64,000 nucleotides of DNA from a virus, in IMG/VR virus record IMGVR_UViG_3300009182_000050, positions 1-64,000 of that record; one strand, written 5' to 3'. The notes beneath the pieces were generated by a model. It had not been told where the DNA came from. It did no database searches and saw only the letters and a list, made by a program, of their open reading frames with translations. The position numbers were made by a program, and so were the translations under genes. Shown here piece after piece: positions 46,720 to 53,190 of the stretch. Every line of letters starts with the position of its first letter. Position 1 is the stretch's first letter.

Positions 46720-46905
46720 ATGAGTGCGATGAAGCGTGAGCTTGAAGACAGGGCTGAACAATTACTTGGATATTTATTTCCGAAAGAGGAACGAGACAAG
46801 TGGACCTTGGAAGAACAGATGACTTGGGCTGGGTACGCACGAAGTGCAGCAGGAGAAATTATTGAAGCAGAAATTAAATCAGACAGAAAAAAGAAAGGAC
46901 TCTAA
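46720..46905 (+). CDS. Unknown small helical protein
   Basis: 61 residues, ATG preceded by GGAAGT. Charged helices (MKRELEDRAEQLLGYLF, AAGEIIEAEIKSDRKKKG). First rightward gene after the origin-like region. Not recognised. Confidence 0.5.
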   Translation: MSAMKRELEDRAEQLLGYLFPKEERDKWTLEEQMTWAGYARSAAGEIIEAEIKSDRKKKGL

Positions 46906-46906
46906 A

Positions 46907-47125
46907 TTGAATTTGGGATTGGAGTTGGTGCTATTGCTTGGAATCTTTTTAGCAGGTTTTGCTGGAAGTTTGCTCGCGATACTTGGATACACGAGTTACC
47001 AGAAAAGAAAGCAACTGAAAGTTGCAATGAATCTCTATAAAGAACTTAGAGAAAAGATAGATACCGAAATTAGTTTTGCTGAATTAGCAGAGCAACTACG
47101 AAAGGAAGGTTTTGGAAATGACTGA
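46907..47125 (+). CDS. Small single-pass membrane protein
   Basis: 72 residues from TTG 46907, seven bases after AAAGGA and one base after the previous stop. One membrane helix (LVLLLGIFLAGFAGSLLAIL) then a cytoplasmic helix. An upstream ATG in the same frame (46844) would overlap the previous gene heavily. Confidence 0.5.
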   Translation: MNLGLELVLLLGIFLAGFAGSLLAILGYTSYQKRKQLKVAMNLYKELREKIDTEISFAELAEQLRKEGFGND

Positions 47126-47594
47126 AACTAATAACGCATCGCGTGATGCTTTAGCAGCACTTGGACTAACCGTTGAGGAAGTTCAAGAAGTTGATGGGAC
47201 ACTACGACAGCAAAAGTTTGGGACAGATAGACGAGTTTGTTTATGTGGACACGGAGCACCGAAGCATACGGAAGTTGCTGGGCGTTCAATGTGTAAACCA
47301 TCACGATACGCCTGTCCTTGCAAGAACCTACGACCGGTACTAGAAGCCGAAGATGTAAGACCGTTTCTGTGCCGGACAGTCGGTGGTGGAGCGATGCACG
47401 CTTTGGTTCGTGGAATCAGTTCGCTCGCAGTTCGTGGAAAAAGTTCGCATTGGATTATTGAGTTGAAGTGCGATAGATGTCAGGGAACAGACGAAGTTGT
47501 CGTACCAGTTCCTGTAACCGAACACGGTAAAGCAACTACCTACGCAACTGGGTTTGATGCTCTGTTATGTCAGACTTGCCGAGAGGAAGTCTAA
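47118..47594 (+). CDS. Zinc-finger protein with two Cys clusters
   Basis: 158 residues. RVCLCGHGAPKH with MCKPSRYACPCKNLRP forms one Cys/His cluster; LKCDRCQGTDEVV and LLCQTCREEV form a ribbon at the C-terminus. Start ATG 47118, with an in-frame TTG six bases upstream. Likely a nucleic-acid- or protein-binding factor. Confidence 0.6.
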   Translation: MTETNNASRDALAALGLTVEEVQEVDGTLRQQKFGTDRRVCLCGHGAPKHTEVAGRSMCKPSRYACPCKNLRPVLEAEDVRPFLCRTVGGGAMHALVRGISSLAVRGKSSHWIIELKCDRCQGTDEVVVPVPVTEHGKATTYATGFDALLCQTCREEV

Positions 47595-47596
47595 CA

Positions 47597-47728
47597 ATGA
47601 GATGCATCATTTGTGATGCTATTGTCTACGATGAGTTTATGTTGATAGATGGAATGGATGACAAGCCAATCTGTCTCAACTGTGATGATGAAGAAACAAT
47701 CTCACTTTGGAAGGAGGAAAGAAACTAA
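47597..47728 (+). CDS. 43-residue zinc-ribbon mini-protein
   Basis: MRCIICDAIVYDEF and KPICLNCDDEET hold two CxxC pairs. ATG 47597 comes two bases after the previous stop, and its own stop overlaps the next ATG (TAATG). Confidence 0.6.
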   Translation: MRCIICDAIVYDEFMLIDGMDDKPICLNCDDEETISLWKEERN

Positions 47729-47847
47729 TGTGGGAGTTTTTAGTTGGGCTGTCTATGGGAACAATTTTTGGATTTCTTATCTACGCTTTAGTCAACTCTG
47801 ATGAGTTAGATAAACTAGACCGTCCGTCCGACACGCGCAAAAAGTAA
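47728..47847 (+). CDS. 39-residue membrane mini-protein
   Basis: One hydrophobic helix (FLVGLSMGTIFGFLIYALV) followed by a charged tail ending TRKK. Good GGAGG site inside the preceding gene. Confidence 0.55.
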   Translation: MWEFLVGLSMGTIFGFLIYALVNSDELDKLDRPSDTRKK

Positions 47848-47936
47848 TTTCTGGAAACAGTTTTTCAGCAAGTTTCTCTATAATAGTTTTGTTTTTTAAG
47901 AATCCTTTTCCTGCACGAAAAAAGAGATTTTTGTTT

Positions 47937-48062
47937 ATGAAAGGCCGAAAAGGTACGCCTGTCTCTCCACGCGCCGTTTTTTCGTCCAAACTTTTTGGTA
48001 ATATCCTTTGGTATATCGGAACTTCAGGTTCTGACTTGACAAAGGATAAAAAATATGTATGA
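47937..48062 (+). CDS. Possible 41-residue basic peptide
   Basis: A frame from ATG 47937 to TGA 48062 starts MKGRKGTPVSPRAVF and overlaps the holin start by 8 bp (ATGTATGA), as coupled lysis genes often do. The ribosome site is weak, so this is doubtful. Confidence 0.3.
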   Translation: MKGRKGTPVSPRAVFSSKLFGNILWYIGTSGSDLTKDKKYV

Positions 48063-48435
48063 TACAAAATTCCTGACGGCCGTCGCTGAACGAGCTATCA
48101 AGACATTTGCACAGACTCTCTTAGCAACCATCGGAGCTGATTCTGCTGGCGTGCTAGATGCAACAACCGTAGATGCAGCCAAAGTTGCTGCAGGTGCGAC
48201 CCTTCTCTCAATCTTGACCAGTTTCGCTTCTAGCGCAACCGGTCGCTCAGGTCCATCACTTGCCAGCGAAACAACCGACCCGGATGTGGAATTTATTCTT
48301 CCAACTCCTGTAACGGCATCAACGGCCTCTAAGACCACAACCAATGCGGCCAGCACAAAGGCAACCGTAAAGGTTACTCCTGCTAAGAATCCAACGGCCA
48401 AGAAGAAGCCAGCGGCTAAGAAAACTGAGCAATAG
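48055..48435 (+). CDS. r1t-type holin
   Basis: 126 residues. The first 60 (FLTAVAERAIKTFAQTLLAT, ATTVDAAKVAAGATLLSILT) match the r1t-holin family common in actinophages: two amphipathic or membrane helices with a short turn. The remainder is Ala/Thr/Lys-rich, ending AAKKTEQ. RBS AAGGA lies 9 bases before the ATG. It would open the membrane for the M23 and CHAP lysins, though those are 13-20 kb away. Confidence 0.75.
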   Translation: MYDTKFLTAVAERAIKTFAQTLLATIGADSAGVLDATTVDAAKVAAGATLLSILTSFASSATGRSGPSLASETTDPDVEFILPTPVTASTASKTTTNAASTKATVKVTPAKNPTAKKKPAAKKTEQ

Positions 48436-48456
48436 CAAGGAAAAAAATTCCAACGG

Positions 48457-48488
48457 GGTCGGATAGTTGAATCTTCAGCTATCCGGCC
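48457..48488 (+). terminator. Long hairpin after the holin gene
   Basis: GGTCGGATAG and CTATCCGGCC pair over 10 bp (one G-U) around TTGAATCTTCAG, which can extend the stem by TGAA/TTCA. No T-run follows, so it may be a processing or protein-binding hairpin instead of a true terminator. Confidence 0.5.
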
Positions 48489-48595
48489 TGGTTCTAGATA
48501 ATATAACTTCCCATCTCCCTCCTGGCGGCTAGCTAGAAAACAACGGCCAGCTCTTACAGTGAGTGGGAAAAAAATTCCGAGAGGGGTAACGGCCA

Positions 48596-49561
48596 GTGTC
48601 AGAGCTTGAAAATTTTTTTCCTCCTGAGAAGCCAGCAGAAGACCCAACCGACGGCGAGCCTCGTGTAGATGCTCCTTATGACCGGCGGCCTGACTTATCG
48701 GAACTTGGTATCATAGAACACGAACGGGGCGTGTGCGAAGACACATTTGACAACCGGGCCACATTGCGGCGTGCCAAATTGAACTGGGACCCAGTGTATG
48801 ACCAGTCCGGAGGGGCAACGGGTCTTATTGCGGCGAGGTCCCAAGAGTCATCCGTTGAGCGACGGTTGCTCAGTTTAGCTGAAAAGAAGCCGCTGCTAAC
48901 GGACCCAAAAAATAATAACTCAGATTTCCTAACCGGTCTTGACCTTCTGGTTGATGACGCGGCGTGCAAGATTGTCCCACCGTGGGTGTTGGGCTCAACT
49001 CGTGCTTGGCAGCTGGAACAAAATAACGGTGGTCCGGCCAGCCCTAACCGCCAACCTGCTGGCCTGCCTCATCGGTGCCGCATTATGAAATCAGACGGCC
49101 TGCGTTGCCAGTTGTGGTCATCGGGTCGCATCAAGGATGACGGCCTGTGTCGTGTGCATTTGAAGACGGTTCGTAAACCGGGTGAGGATGTTGAACGGGC
49201 AAGACGCAAACTCATCCAAGCTGCACCGTACGCTGTAGATGTTCTTGAAGAATTAATGGAAACGGCTGAGTCTGAACCGGTGCGTCTGAAGGCGAGCACC
49301 GAGATTCTTGACCGTGCCGGCGTGCGTGCTGGTATGGATTTGAGCGTGGACATTGAAGTTAACGATGCACGGCCTCCGCATGTAATTGTGGCGGAACGGT
49401 TGCAACGGCTTGCTGCTGGAGCTGCAAACATTGCCGCTCAGTTGGAAGCAACAAATAATATTATAGATGCCGAAGTTGTTGAGAGCAGCGGCGAGCCAGT
49501 ACAGGAAAAAAATTCTGAGGAACCAACGGATGCTCAGTCGGATGAGAGCGGCGAGCGATGA
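48596..49561 (+). CDS. Putative terminase small subunit-like protein
   Basis: 321 residues, GTG start 12 bases after GAGGGG. The centre has CRIMKSDGLRCQLW and DDGLCRVHL, a Cys/His set. The segment AAPYAVDVLEELMETAESEP followed by VRLKASTEILDRAGV resembles the C-terminal helical segment of actinophage small terminases. Terminase large is 19 kb away on the other strand, so the role is tentative. The coding DNA is full of the CGGC-type and A-tract words described in the findings. Confidence 0.5.
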   Translation: MSELENFFPPEKPAEDPTDGEPRVDAPYDRRPDLSELGIIEHERGVCEDTFDNRATLRRAKLNWDPVYDQSGGATGLIAARSQESSVERRLLSLAEKKPLLTDPKNNNSDFLTGLDLLVDDAACKIVPPWVLGSTRAWQLEQNNGGPASPNRQPAGLPHRCRIMKSDGLRCQLWSSGRIKDDGLCRVHLKTVRKPGEDVERARRKLIQAAPYAVDVLEELMETAESEPVRLKASTEILDRAGVRAGMDLSVDIEVNDARPPHVIVAERLQRLAAGAANIAAQLEATNNIIDAEVVESSGEPVQEKNSEEPTDAQSDESGER

Positions 49562-49722
49562 CAACGGAAAATATAATAGCAGCGGCGAGCAAGCTAGCCG
49601 ATGAGCTAACTGGTGACATTGAACTCGCGAAGAACCGGGAAGACCACATCCGAGTAACGGCGAGGGCTAACGCAGCTAGGGAACTGGTTAATCTTTTAAC
49701 GGCCAGCGGCGTGCAGGCCTGA
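49558..49722 (+). CDS. 54-residue helical protein
   Basis: ATGA overlap with the gene upstream. Amphipathic helices (NIIAAASKLADELTGDI, HIRVTARANAARELVNLL). Likely co-translated partner. Function unknown. Confidence 0.5.
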   Translation: MTTENIIAAASKLADELTGDIELAKNREDHIRVTARANAARELVNLLTASGVQA

Positions 49723-49814
49723 CCCCCCAGAAATTTTTTTCCTAACGGCCAGCTCCTGCAGCTCCGGAGAAAAACCTGCAGCAAGAAAAAATAATAACGG
49801 CGTGCACTGAAGGC

Positions 49815-49843
49815 TTGACAAACGAAGCCAACCGTGCTAACGT
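49815..49843 (+). promoter_or_regulatory. Consensus promoter of a short transcript
   Basis: TTGACA (49815-49820), 17 bp, TAACGT (49838-49843); expected start near 49850. Confidence 0.65.
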
Positions 49844-49849
49844 ATGTAA

Positions 49850-49933
49850 CGAGTGCTGGTGGGGAAGCTGGTACTCAACCGATGAACCTCAGGGTTTCGC
49901 TTAACGGCGAGAGGCCTGGGGTTTTTCGTTTTT
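49850..49933 (+). ncRNA. Candidate small RNA
   Basis: A promoter and a Rho-independent terminator enclose about 84 nt with no convincing gene. The 3' end folds as CCTCAGG/CCTGGGG with an inner TCGC/GCGA hairpin and TTTTTCGTTTTT. A 17-codon frame exists inside but has no ribosome site. Confidence 0.5.
49887..49933 (+). terminator. Rho-independent terminator of the small RNA
   Basis: Seven-base-pair outer stem (CCTCAGG/CCTGGGG, one G-U), inner TCGC/GCGA stem, then TTTTTCGTTTTT. Confidence 0.75.
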
Positions 49934-50006
49934 AACTGGGACTGGGGAGGTAGCTCGCCTGGCGGATGTACAAATTATAATTTCCGCTTTCCCAGGCACT
50001 GGAAAC

Positions 50007-50054
50007 TTGAACAGCTTTTGAACAGCTTTTGATTTGAAACGGTTGAAACGGTTG
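50007..50054 (+). repeat. Tandem 11-bp and 9-bp iterons
   Basis: TTGAACAGCTT occurs twice in direct succession (50007-50028), followed by TTGA, then TTGAAACGG twice (50034-50051). The remaining part of the 49723-50193 gap is A-tract words and a T/C-rich stretch without gene signals. Confidence 0.6.
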
Positions 50055-50193
50055 TCTACCGGGGAAGATGACCAAGTTATTATCTTTTCCCGAAAAACCC
50101 CTTAGGGACATAAAACTCAGATTTGCAAAATCTTTTTCAAACTTTTTTCAAAAACTTTCAAAAAATGTCAGACCCCTGTGTAACAATGTATTT

Positions 50194-50433
50194 ATGACAC
50201 ATTCACAGAACGACCCAGACACAACCGCAAACTATCTAGGCTTGATGCTGATGATGGGATTCCCAGCAACTTCGCTGCAGAAGTTCGGGAATGAAATTGA
50301 GATTCCAGATGGTGCTATTGAAGACCGGCTTCTGGAAATTGCAAAGCTTCGGAACAACCTTCCAGAAGTTGTTGACCCTGATACCGGACTCAATGCTGAA
50401 GTCATTGATTTGTTCACAAAGCGTCCGATTTGA
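50194..50433 (+). CDS. Small phage protein, possibly leaderless
   Basis: 79 residues from ATG 50194; the longer frame to 50068 has no typical protein features. GLMLMMGFPATSLQKFGNEI and DGAIEDRLLEIAKLRNNLP are helical; VVDPDTGLNAEVIDLF follows. No ribosome site; TAACAAT lies about 12 bases upstream. Confidence 0.55.
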   Translation: MTHSQNDPDTTANYLGLMLMMGFPATSLQKFGNEIEIPDGAIEDRLLEIAKLRNNLPEVVDPDTGLNAEVIDLFTKRPI

Positions 50434-50458
50434 CACGAGGCCTGAAAGGGCGTAAACT
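50430..50458 (+). promoter_or_regulatory. Consensus promoter
   Basis: TTGACA (50430-50435), 17 bp, TAAACT (50453-50458), beginning in the last codon of the gene upstream. Drives the 50-residue zinc protein. Confidence 0.7.
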
Positions 50459-50490
50459 CCATCATAGATTCATTACGAAGGGAGAATCAC

Positions 50491-50643
50491 ATGCGTAATT
50501 GCGACATTTGCAAAGACCGCGAATCAAAGTACGATGCTCGTACGATTTGGGGTCCTTGGGCTTATGTGTGCGAGAACTGCTTCAAGCAGTACACACATAA
50601 CAAAGTTGAACTCGGTTTTGCTACCAAGTTGACAGCGGCGTAA
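50491..50643 (+). CDS. 50-residue zinc-ribbon protein
   Basis: MRNCDICKDRESKY and AYVCENCFKQYTH hold two CxxC pairs 21 residues apart, a classic zinc ribbon. The ribosome site AAGGGAG is the strong type used throughout the right-hand block. The 3' end of the gene contains the -35 box of the next promoter. Confidence 0.7.
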   Translation: MRNCDICKDRESKYDARTIWGPWAYVCENCFKQYTHNKVELGFATKLTAA

Positions 50644-50657
50644 GACCCGTGTATAAC
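50629..50657 (+). promoter_or_regulatory. Consensus promoter of the pseudoknot leader
   Basis: TTGACA (50629-50634), 17 bp, TATAAC (50652-50657); expected start near 50664. Confidence 0.75.
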
Positions 50658-50663
50658 TGAATA

Positions 50664-50925
50664 ACAACATTCTATCCCTAGATTATTTTGGACATTTAGG
50701 GCTAGATAACCGCACAGGCCTGAGGGTTTTGCCTTACTCCTCCCTCAGACTTTTGGGAGTGCGTTGTCCCGGCACTCGCGAACACGGGACACTTAAGTTT
50801 CCTAACTCAAAAGGTTAGGATTTCGCAAGCATCAAAGGAACGGTTCTGGAGATGCGAGGCTTGGTGGGTTGCTCCGCCACCTGCGAACACGGAGCATTTC
50901 AAACTACAGAAGGAAAAAAACTACA
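50664..50925 (+). ncRNA. Structured 5' leader with two tandem H-type pseudoknots
   Basis: About 262 nt between a strong promoter and the XRE gene. Pseudoknot 1 (50757-50791): GAGTGC/GCACTC interleaved with TGTCCCG/CGGGACA. Pseudoknot 2 (50863-50896): GGTGG/CCACC interleaved with TGCTCCG/CGGAGCA. Loops are the same (GT and GCGAACA) while both stems differ by compensating changes. Between and before them are hairpins TGAGGG/CCCTCA (50721-50747), CCTAAC/GTTAGG (50801-50819) and GCATC/GATGC (50829-50855). The ribosome site AGAAGGA follows at 50907. Likely a regulatory RNA; class not recognised. Confidence 0.7.
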
Positions 50926-51147
50926 GTGACAAAACAACTGACCGGCATGCCGTGGCTTCGCCAGCGCATGACCACACTGAAATACACATCACTAGAGCAA
51001 GTAGCTGTTGACATGGGAATCAACCGTGGCAACCTGTACCGGTACTTCGCGTTAGAGACGCGGCCAAGTATCGCGATGCTTCCGGTGATGACAGAAGTTC
51101 TCGGCGTGAAGACGGACGAGATGCTACGCGTACTGGAAGTCAAGTAA
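50926..51147 (+). CDS. Cro/XRE-type small DNA-binding protein
   Basis: 73 residues from GTG 50926, 12 bases after AAGGA. LRQRMTTLKYTSLEQVAVDM, GINRGNLYRYFALETRP and MLPVMTEVLGVKTDEMLRVL form a five-helix Cro-like domain. It may be a Cro-like regulator for the right-hand block or for lysogeny. Its mRNA has the unusual pseudoknot leader. One-base overlap with the next gene. Confidence 0.78.
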   Translation: MTKQLTGMPWLRQRMTTLKYTSLEQVAVDMGINRGNLYRYFALETRPSIAMLPVMTEVLGVKTDEMLRVLEVK

Positions 51148-51335
51148 TGGAATACCTAATCGGTTCTATTATTTTGATAGTCGGCCTGATTGGATACTCC
51201 ATCTGGTGGGACTTGTACAAATCACGGCGTGTACTTATCCCAATCATCTTCAATCAGAAGAAGTATGAACGGATACAGAACGGCCTGGATAAGCACATTG
51301 AAGCGATGTGGGAACTAGCTGGAGGAAAAAAATAG
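51147..51335 (+). CDS. Small single-pass membrane protein
   Basis: 62 residues. N-terminal membrane helix (LIGSIILIVGLIGYSIWW) with a basic cytoplasmic part. Coupled to the XRE gene upstream (TAATG). Confidence 0.55.
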   Translation: MEYLIGSIILIVGLIGYSIWWDLYKSRRVLIPIIFNQKKYERIQNGLDKHIEAMWELAGGKK

Positions 51336-51544
51336 TGACGGACATCTTTCAGAGATTTGTCGCAGACATCTCTAACGAATACGGTTACTTCTGCGAAGAA
51401 GAAGGTAACACGGTGTCAATCTACAAATCGGCTCAATCCGTTGAAACCGGTGCTCAGAAGATTGGCAATTACAAAGACACAAAGACATCAACCAAGTGGG
51501 CTAAAGCAGCTATCTCATTGATTGCAGAGATTGCAGCAGCCTAG
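51335..51544 (+). CDS. Unknown small protein
   Basis: 69 residues from GTG 51335, nine bases after GGAGG. Sequence FQRFVADISNEYGYFCEEEG and an Ala-rich C-terminal helix (AKAAISLIAEIAAA). Not recognised. Confidence 0.5.
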   Translation: MTDIFQRFVADISNEYGYFCEEEGNTVSIYKSAQSVETGAQKIGNYKDTKTSTKWAKAAISLIAEIAAA

Positions 51545-51557
51545 CAAGAAAAAATAA

Positions 51558-51607
51558 ATCCCCCTTCAAGCTGGTGCAAAGATGCCAGCAAGGGGGATTT
51601 TCTTTTT
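51558..51607 (+). terminator. Rho-independent terminator
   Basis: ATCCCCCTT...AAGGGGGAT with an inner GCTGG/CCAGC helix, then TTTTCTTTTT. Ends the XRE operon. Confidence 0.85.
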
Positions 51608-51725
51608 GCTAGGTCCGGGAAAAAAATTTTTGATACCTCGTGCGGCCGGCCAACTCAGCTGCCCCCGGACCAGAAAAGATAATTTCGGTTCTCGTCATCT
51701 CCGGCGATTGACGACACGCTACGAT

Positions 51726-51755
51726 TTGACAAAAAAGAAATAATAGACATAGAAT
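51726..51755 (+). promoter_or_regulatory. Early-type promoter
   Basis: TTGACA (51726-51731), 18 bp, TAGAAT (51750-51755), then TGTAAG at the expected start. Confidence 0.75.
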
Positions 51756-51794
51756 CAGTTTTGTAAGTCCAACACCTACACAAGGGAGATACCA

Positions 51795-51995
51795 GTGAAC
51801 TGGAATCAGTTTCTAAATGCAGTACGCGAGAGTTACAACTTCTGGGAAGATGAAGAAACTCTCACCAAGTTACAAGATGCTTTCTACAACACAGAGAAAG
51901 ATGTTGAGAACGAAGGCAACGAAGAACTTGACCAAGATGGTTGGTGGGAGATTGCAATCATCAACATCGAGCAACTCGGATTTGAGGTGAAGTAG
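51795..51995 (+). CDS. Unknown acidic small protein
   Basis: 66 residues, GTG start behind CAAGGGAGAT. Very acidic (FWEDEETLTKLQDAF, DVENEGNEELDQDG). Small acidic proteins of this kind are frequent in early phage regions as host-protein inhibitors; nothing specific can be claimed. Confidence 0.6.
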   Translation: MNWNQFLNAVRESYNFWEDEETLTKLQDAFYNTEKDVENEGNEELDQDGWWEIAIINIEQLGFEVK

Positions 51996-51997
51996 AG

Positions 51998-52525
51998 ATG
52001 CCAAACTGGGTCTACAACTCGTTACTCATAGAAGGTGACGAAGACACGATTGACAAACTTCGTGCGACTCTCAAACAGCCTCACGACTTAGTAGATGGTG
52101 GTACTCCATACAAAGTGGACCAACCAATCTCATTTCATAACATCGTGCCGCTACCTTCAGAAGAACTAACCACGATTGACCAGCACACAGCGTGGGGAAC
52201 AAAATGGGACGCTTGTTATCCAGAAGAAAGTGATGCTGATGATGTCACACAACTCGTCTACACTTTCCAGACTGCGTGGTCTGTTCCTACTCCGGTGATG
52301 TACGCACTCGCAACTCAATGGCCGACTCTGGACATCTTTCTTGACTTTGAAGAAGAGACAGGTTGGTTCGGAGAACTTCAATTCAAAGGTGGAGTTATGG
52401 TCAAGGAAAGCTTCATCGAACCTGTCTGCCATCAAGACTATGTTGATGGTGACAGAGTGTGTCAATGCGAGAATGACGAAGCACGATACGAAGACTGTCC
52501 AAACTACGAAGACCCTGAAGACTAA
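51998..52525 (+). CDS. YubB/DUF1281-like ferredoxin-fold protein
   Basis: 175 residues. The opening MPNWVYNSLLIEGDEDTIDK and IVPLPSEE are the hallmark of the DUF1281/YubB ferredoxin-like family found on plasmids and phages. The C-terminus adds a CHQDYVDGDRVCQC...C segment, a possible metal site. Function of the family unknown. Confidence 0.72.
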   Translation: MPNWVYNSLLIEGDEDTIDKLRATLKQPHDLVDGGTPYKVDQPISFHNIVPLPSEELTTIDQHTAWGTKWDACYPEESDADDVTQLVYTFQTAWSVPTPVMYALATQWPTLDIFLDFEEETGWFGELQFKGGVMVKESFIEPVCHQDYVDGDRVCQCENDEARYEDCPNYEDPED

Positions 52526-52552
52526 GGACGACACGCGGTTTTCTAGATGGAT

Positions 52553-52581
52553 TTGACATTGGAATAATAAGTCGCTAATGT
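52553..52581 (+). promoter_or_regulatory. Early-type promoter (class with TAATAAGTC spacer)
   Basis: TTGACA, 17 bp, TAATGT, followed by CTGTTATGTAAGAC. Nearly the same sequence recurs at 58240 and 58764. It lies in tandem with the next promoter. Confidence 0.78.
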
Positions 52582-52631
52582 CTGTTATGTAAGACAAAAT
52601 AACTGAATAAAGATTCTCTAGCAGATACGAT

Positions 52632-52660
52632 TTGAAAATGTCATAGAGTGATGCTAGAGT
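52632..52660 (+). promoter_or_regulatory. Early-type promoter (class with TCATAGA spacer)
   Basis: TTGAAA, 3 bp, TCATAGA, 7 bp, TAGAGT. Second promoter of the tandem pair for the 52.7 kb gene. Confidence 0.7.
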
Positions 52661-52718
52661 GTGAATACTTCATTAGAAGGTCTACTGAAGTAAGACACCT
52701 ACAAAGGGGTGATGCGGT

Positions 52719-53060
52719 GTGAGTACCGCAACTGTAAGCAAGACCAAGACCACGACAGCAGTCGTCTTGGAGTCCAATACCATTGCACTTGATGGTACGA
52801 ATCTCGCTGAGCTTATCGCTACGCTCAACGACACCAAAGATGCACTCAAGGTGCTAGAAGCACAAGAGAAGGCAACTCGCTCTGCAATTCTAGATTTGAT
52901 GCAGGGTGCTGAAGAAGCCACCATTGGTGGAGTCGTTCAGGTCAAGGCAGTAGAGCAGACTCGCTCTGGCATTGACAGCAAGATGCTCAAGGAAGTTTTC
53001 CCTGAAGCAGCCTCTGCTTGTGCGACCAGCACGACCTACACGACTCTGCGAGTCAAGTAA
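52719..53060 (+). CDS. Small alpha-helical phage protein
   Basis: 113 residues, GTG start. Coiled helix NDTKDALKVLEAQEKATRSA then a beta segment (EATIGGVVQVKAVEQTRSGI) and DSKMLKEVFPEAASACATST. This combination resembles the C-terminal 'DxKaLkeefPe' region found with YqaJ-type phage recombination proteins. It precedes the MoxR/VWA genes, each under its own promoter. Confidence 0.58.
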   Translation: MSTATVSKTKTTTAVVLESNTIALDGTNLAELIATLNDTKDALKVLEAQEKATRSAILDLMQGAEEATIGGVVQVKAVEQTRSGIDSKMLKEVFPEAASACATSTTYTTLRVK

Positions 53061-53072
53061 GTTCTCGTCAAG

Positions 53073-53105
53073 TCGGGGGGTGCGACACACCATCTCACTC
53101 CCCGA
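53073..53105 (+). terminator. Terminator hairpin next to promoter
   Basis: TCGGGG/CCCCGA stem with an inner GGTG-CGACA-CACC hairpin, immediately before the next -35 box. No T-run. Confidence 0.6.
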
Positions 53106-53106
53106 T

Positions 53107-53135
53107 TTGACACCATTCTAGAAGTAATGTACCTT
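53107..53135 (+). promoter_or_regulatory. Early-type promoter
   Basis: TTGACA, 17 bp, TACCTT, then TAGAGATGTAAGAC. Confidence 0.72.
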
Positions 53136-53190
53136 TAGAGATGTAAGACAGTAAGACACCAAAACGACACCTACACAAGGGAGAAATAAA

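Noticed and set aside
48035-48063. TTGACA-16-TATGAT promoter
   Set aside because: The -10 would overlap the holin start codon and its ribosome site; more likely chance.
48024-48647. 207-codon minus-strand frame
   Set aside because: Antisense to the holin and its flank; no ribosome site; opposite to all neighbours.
50757-50896. Type III toxin-antitoxin (ToxIN-like) locus
   Set aside because: Those antitoxin RNAs also form repeated pseudoknots of about 35 nt, but here the two copies are not adjacent and the following gene is a 73-residue HTH protein, not a ToxN-type endoribonuclease.
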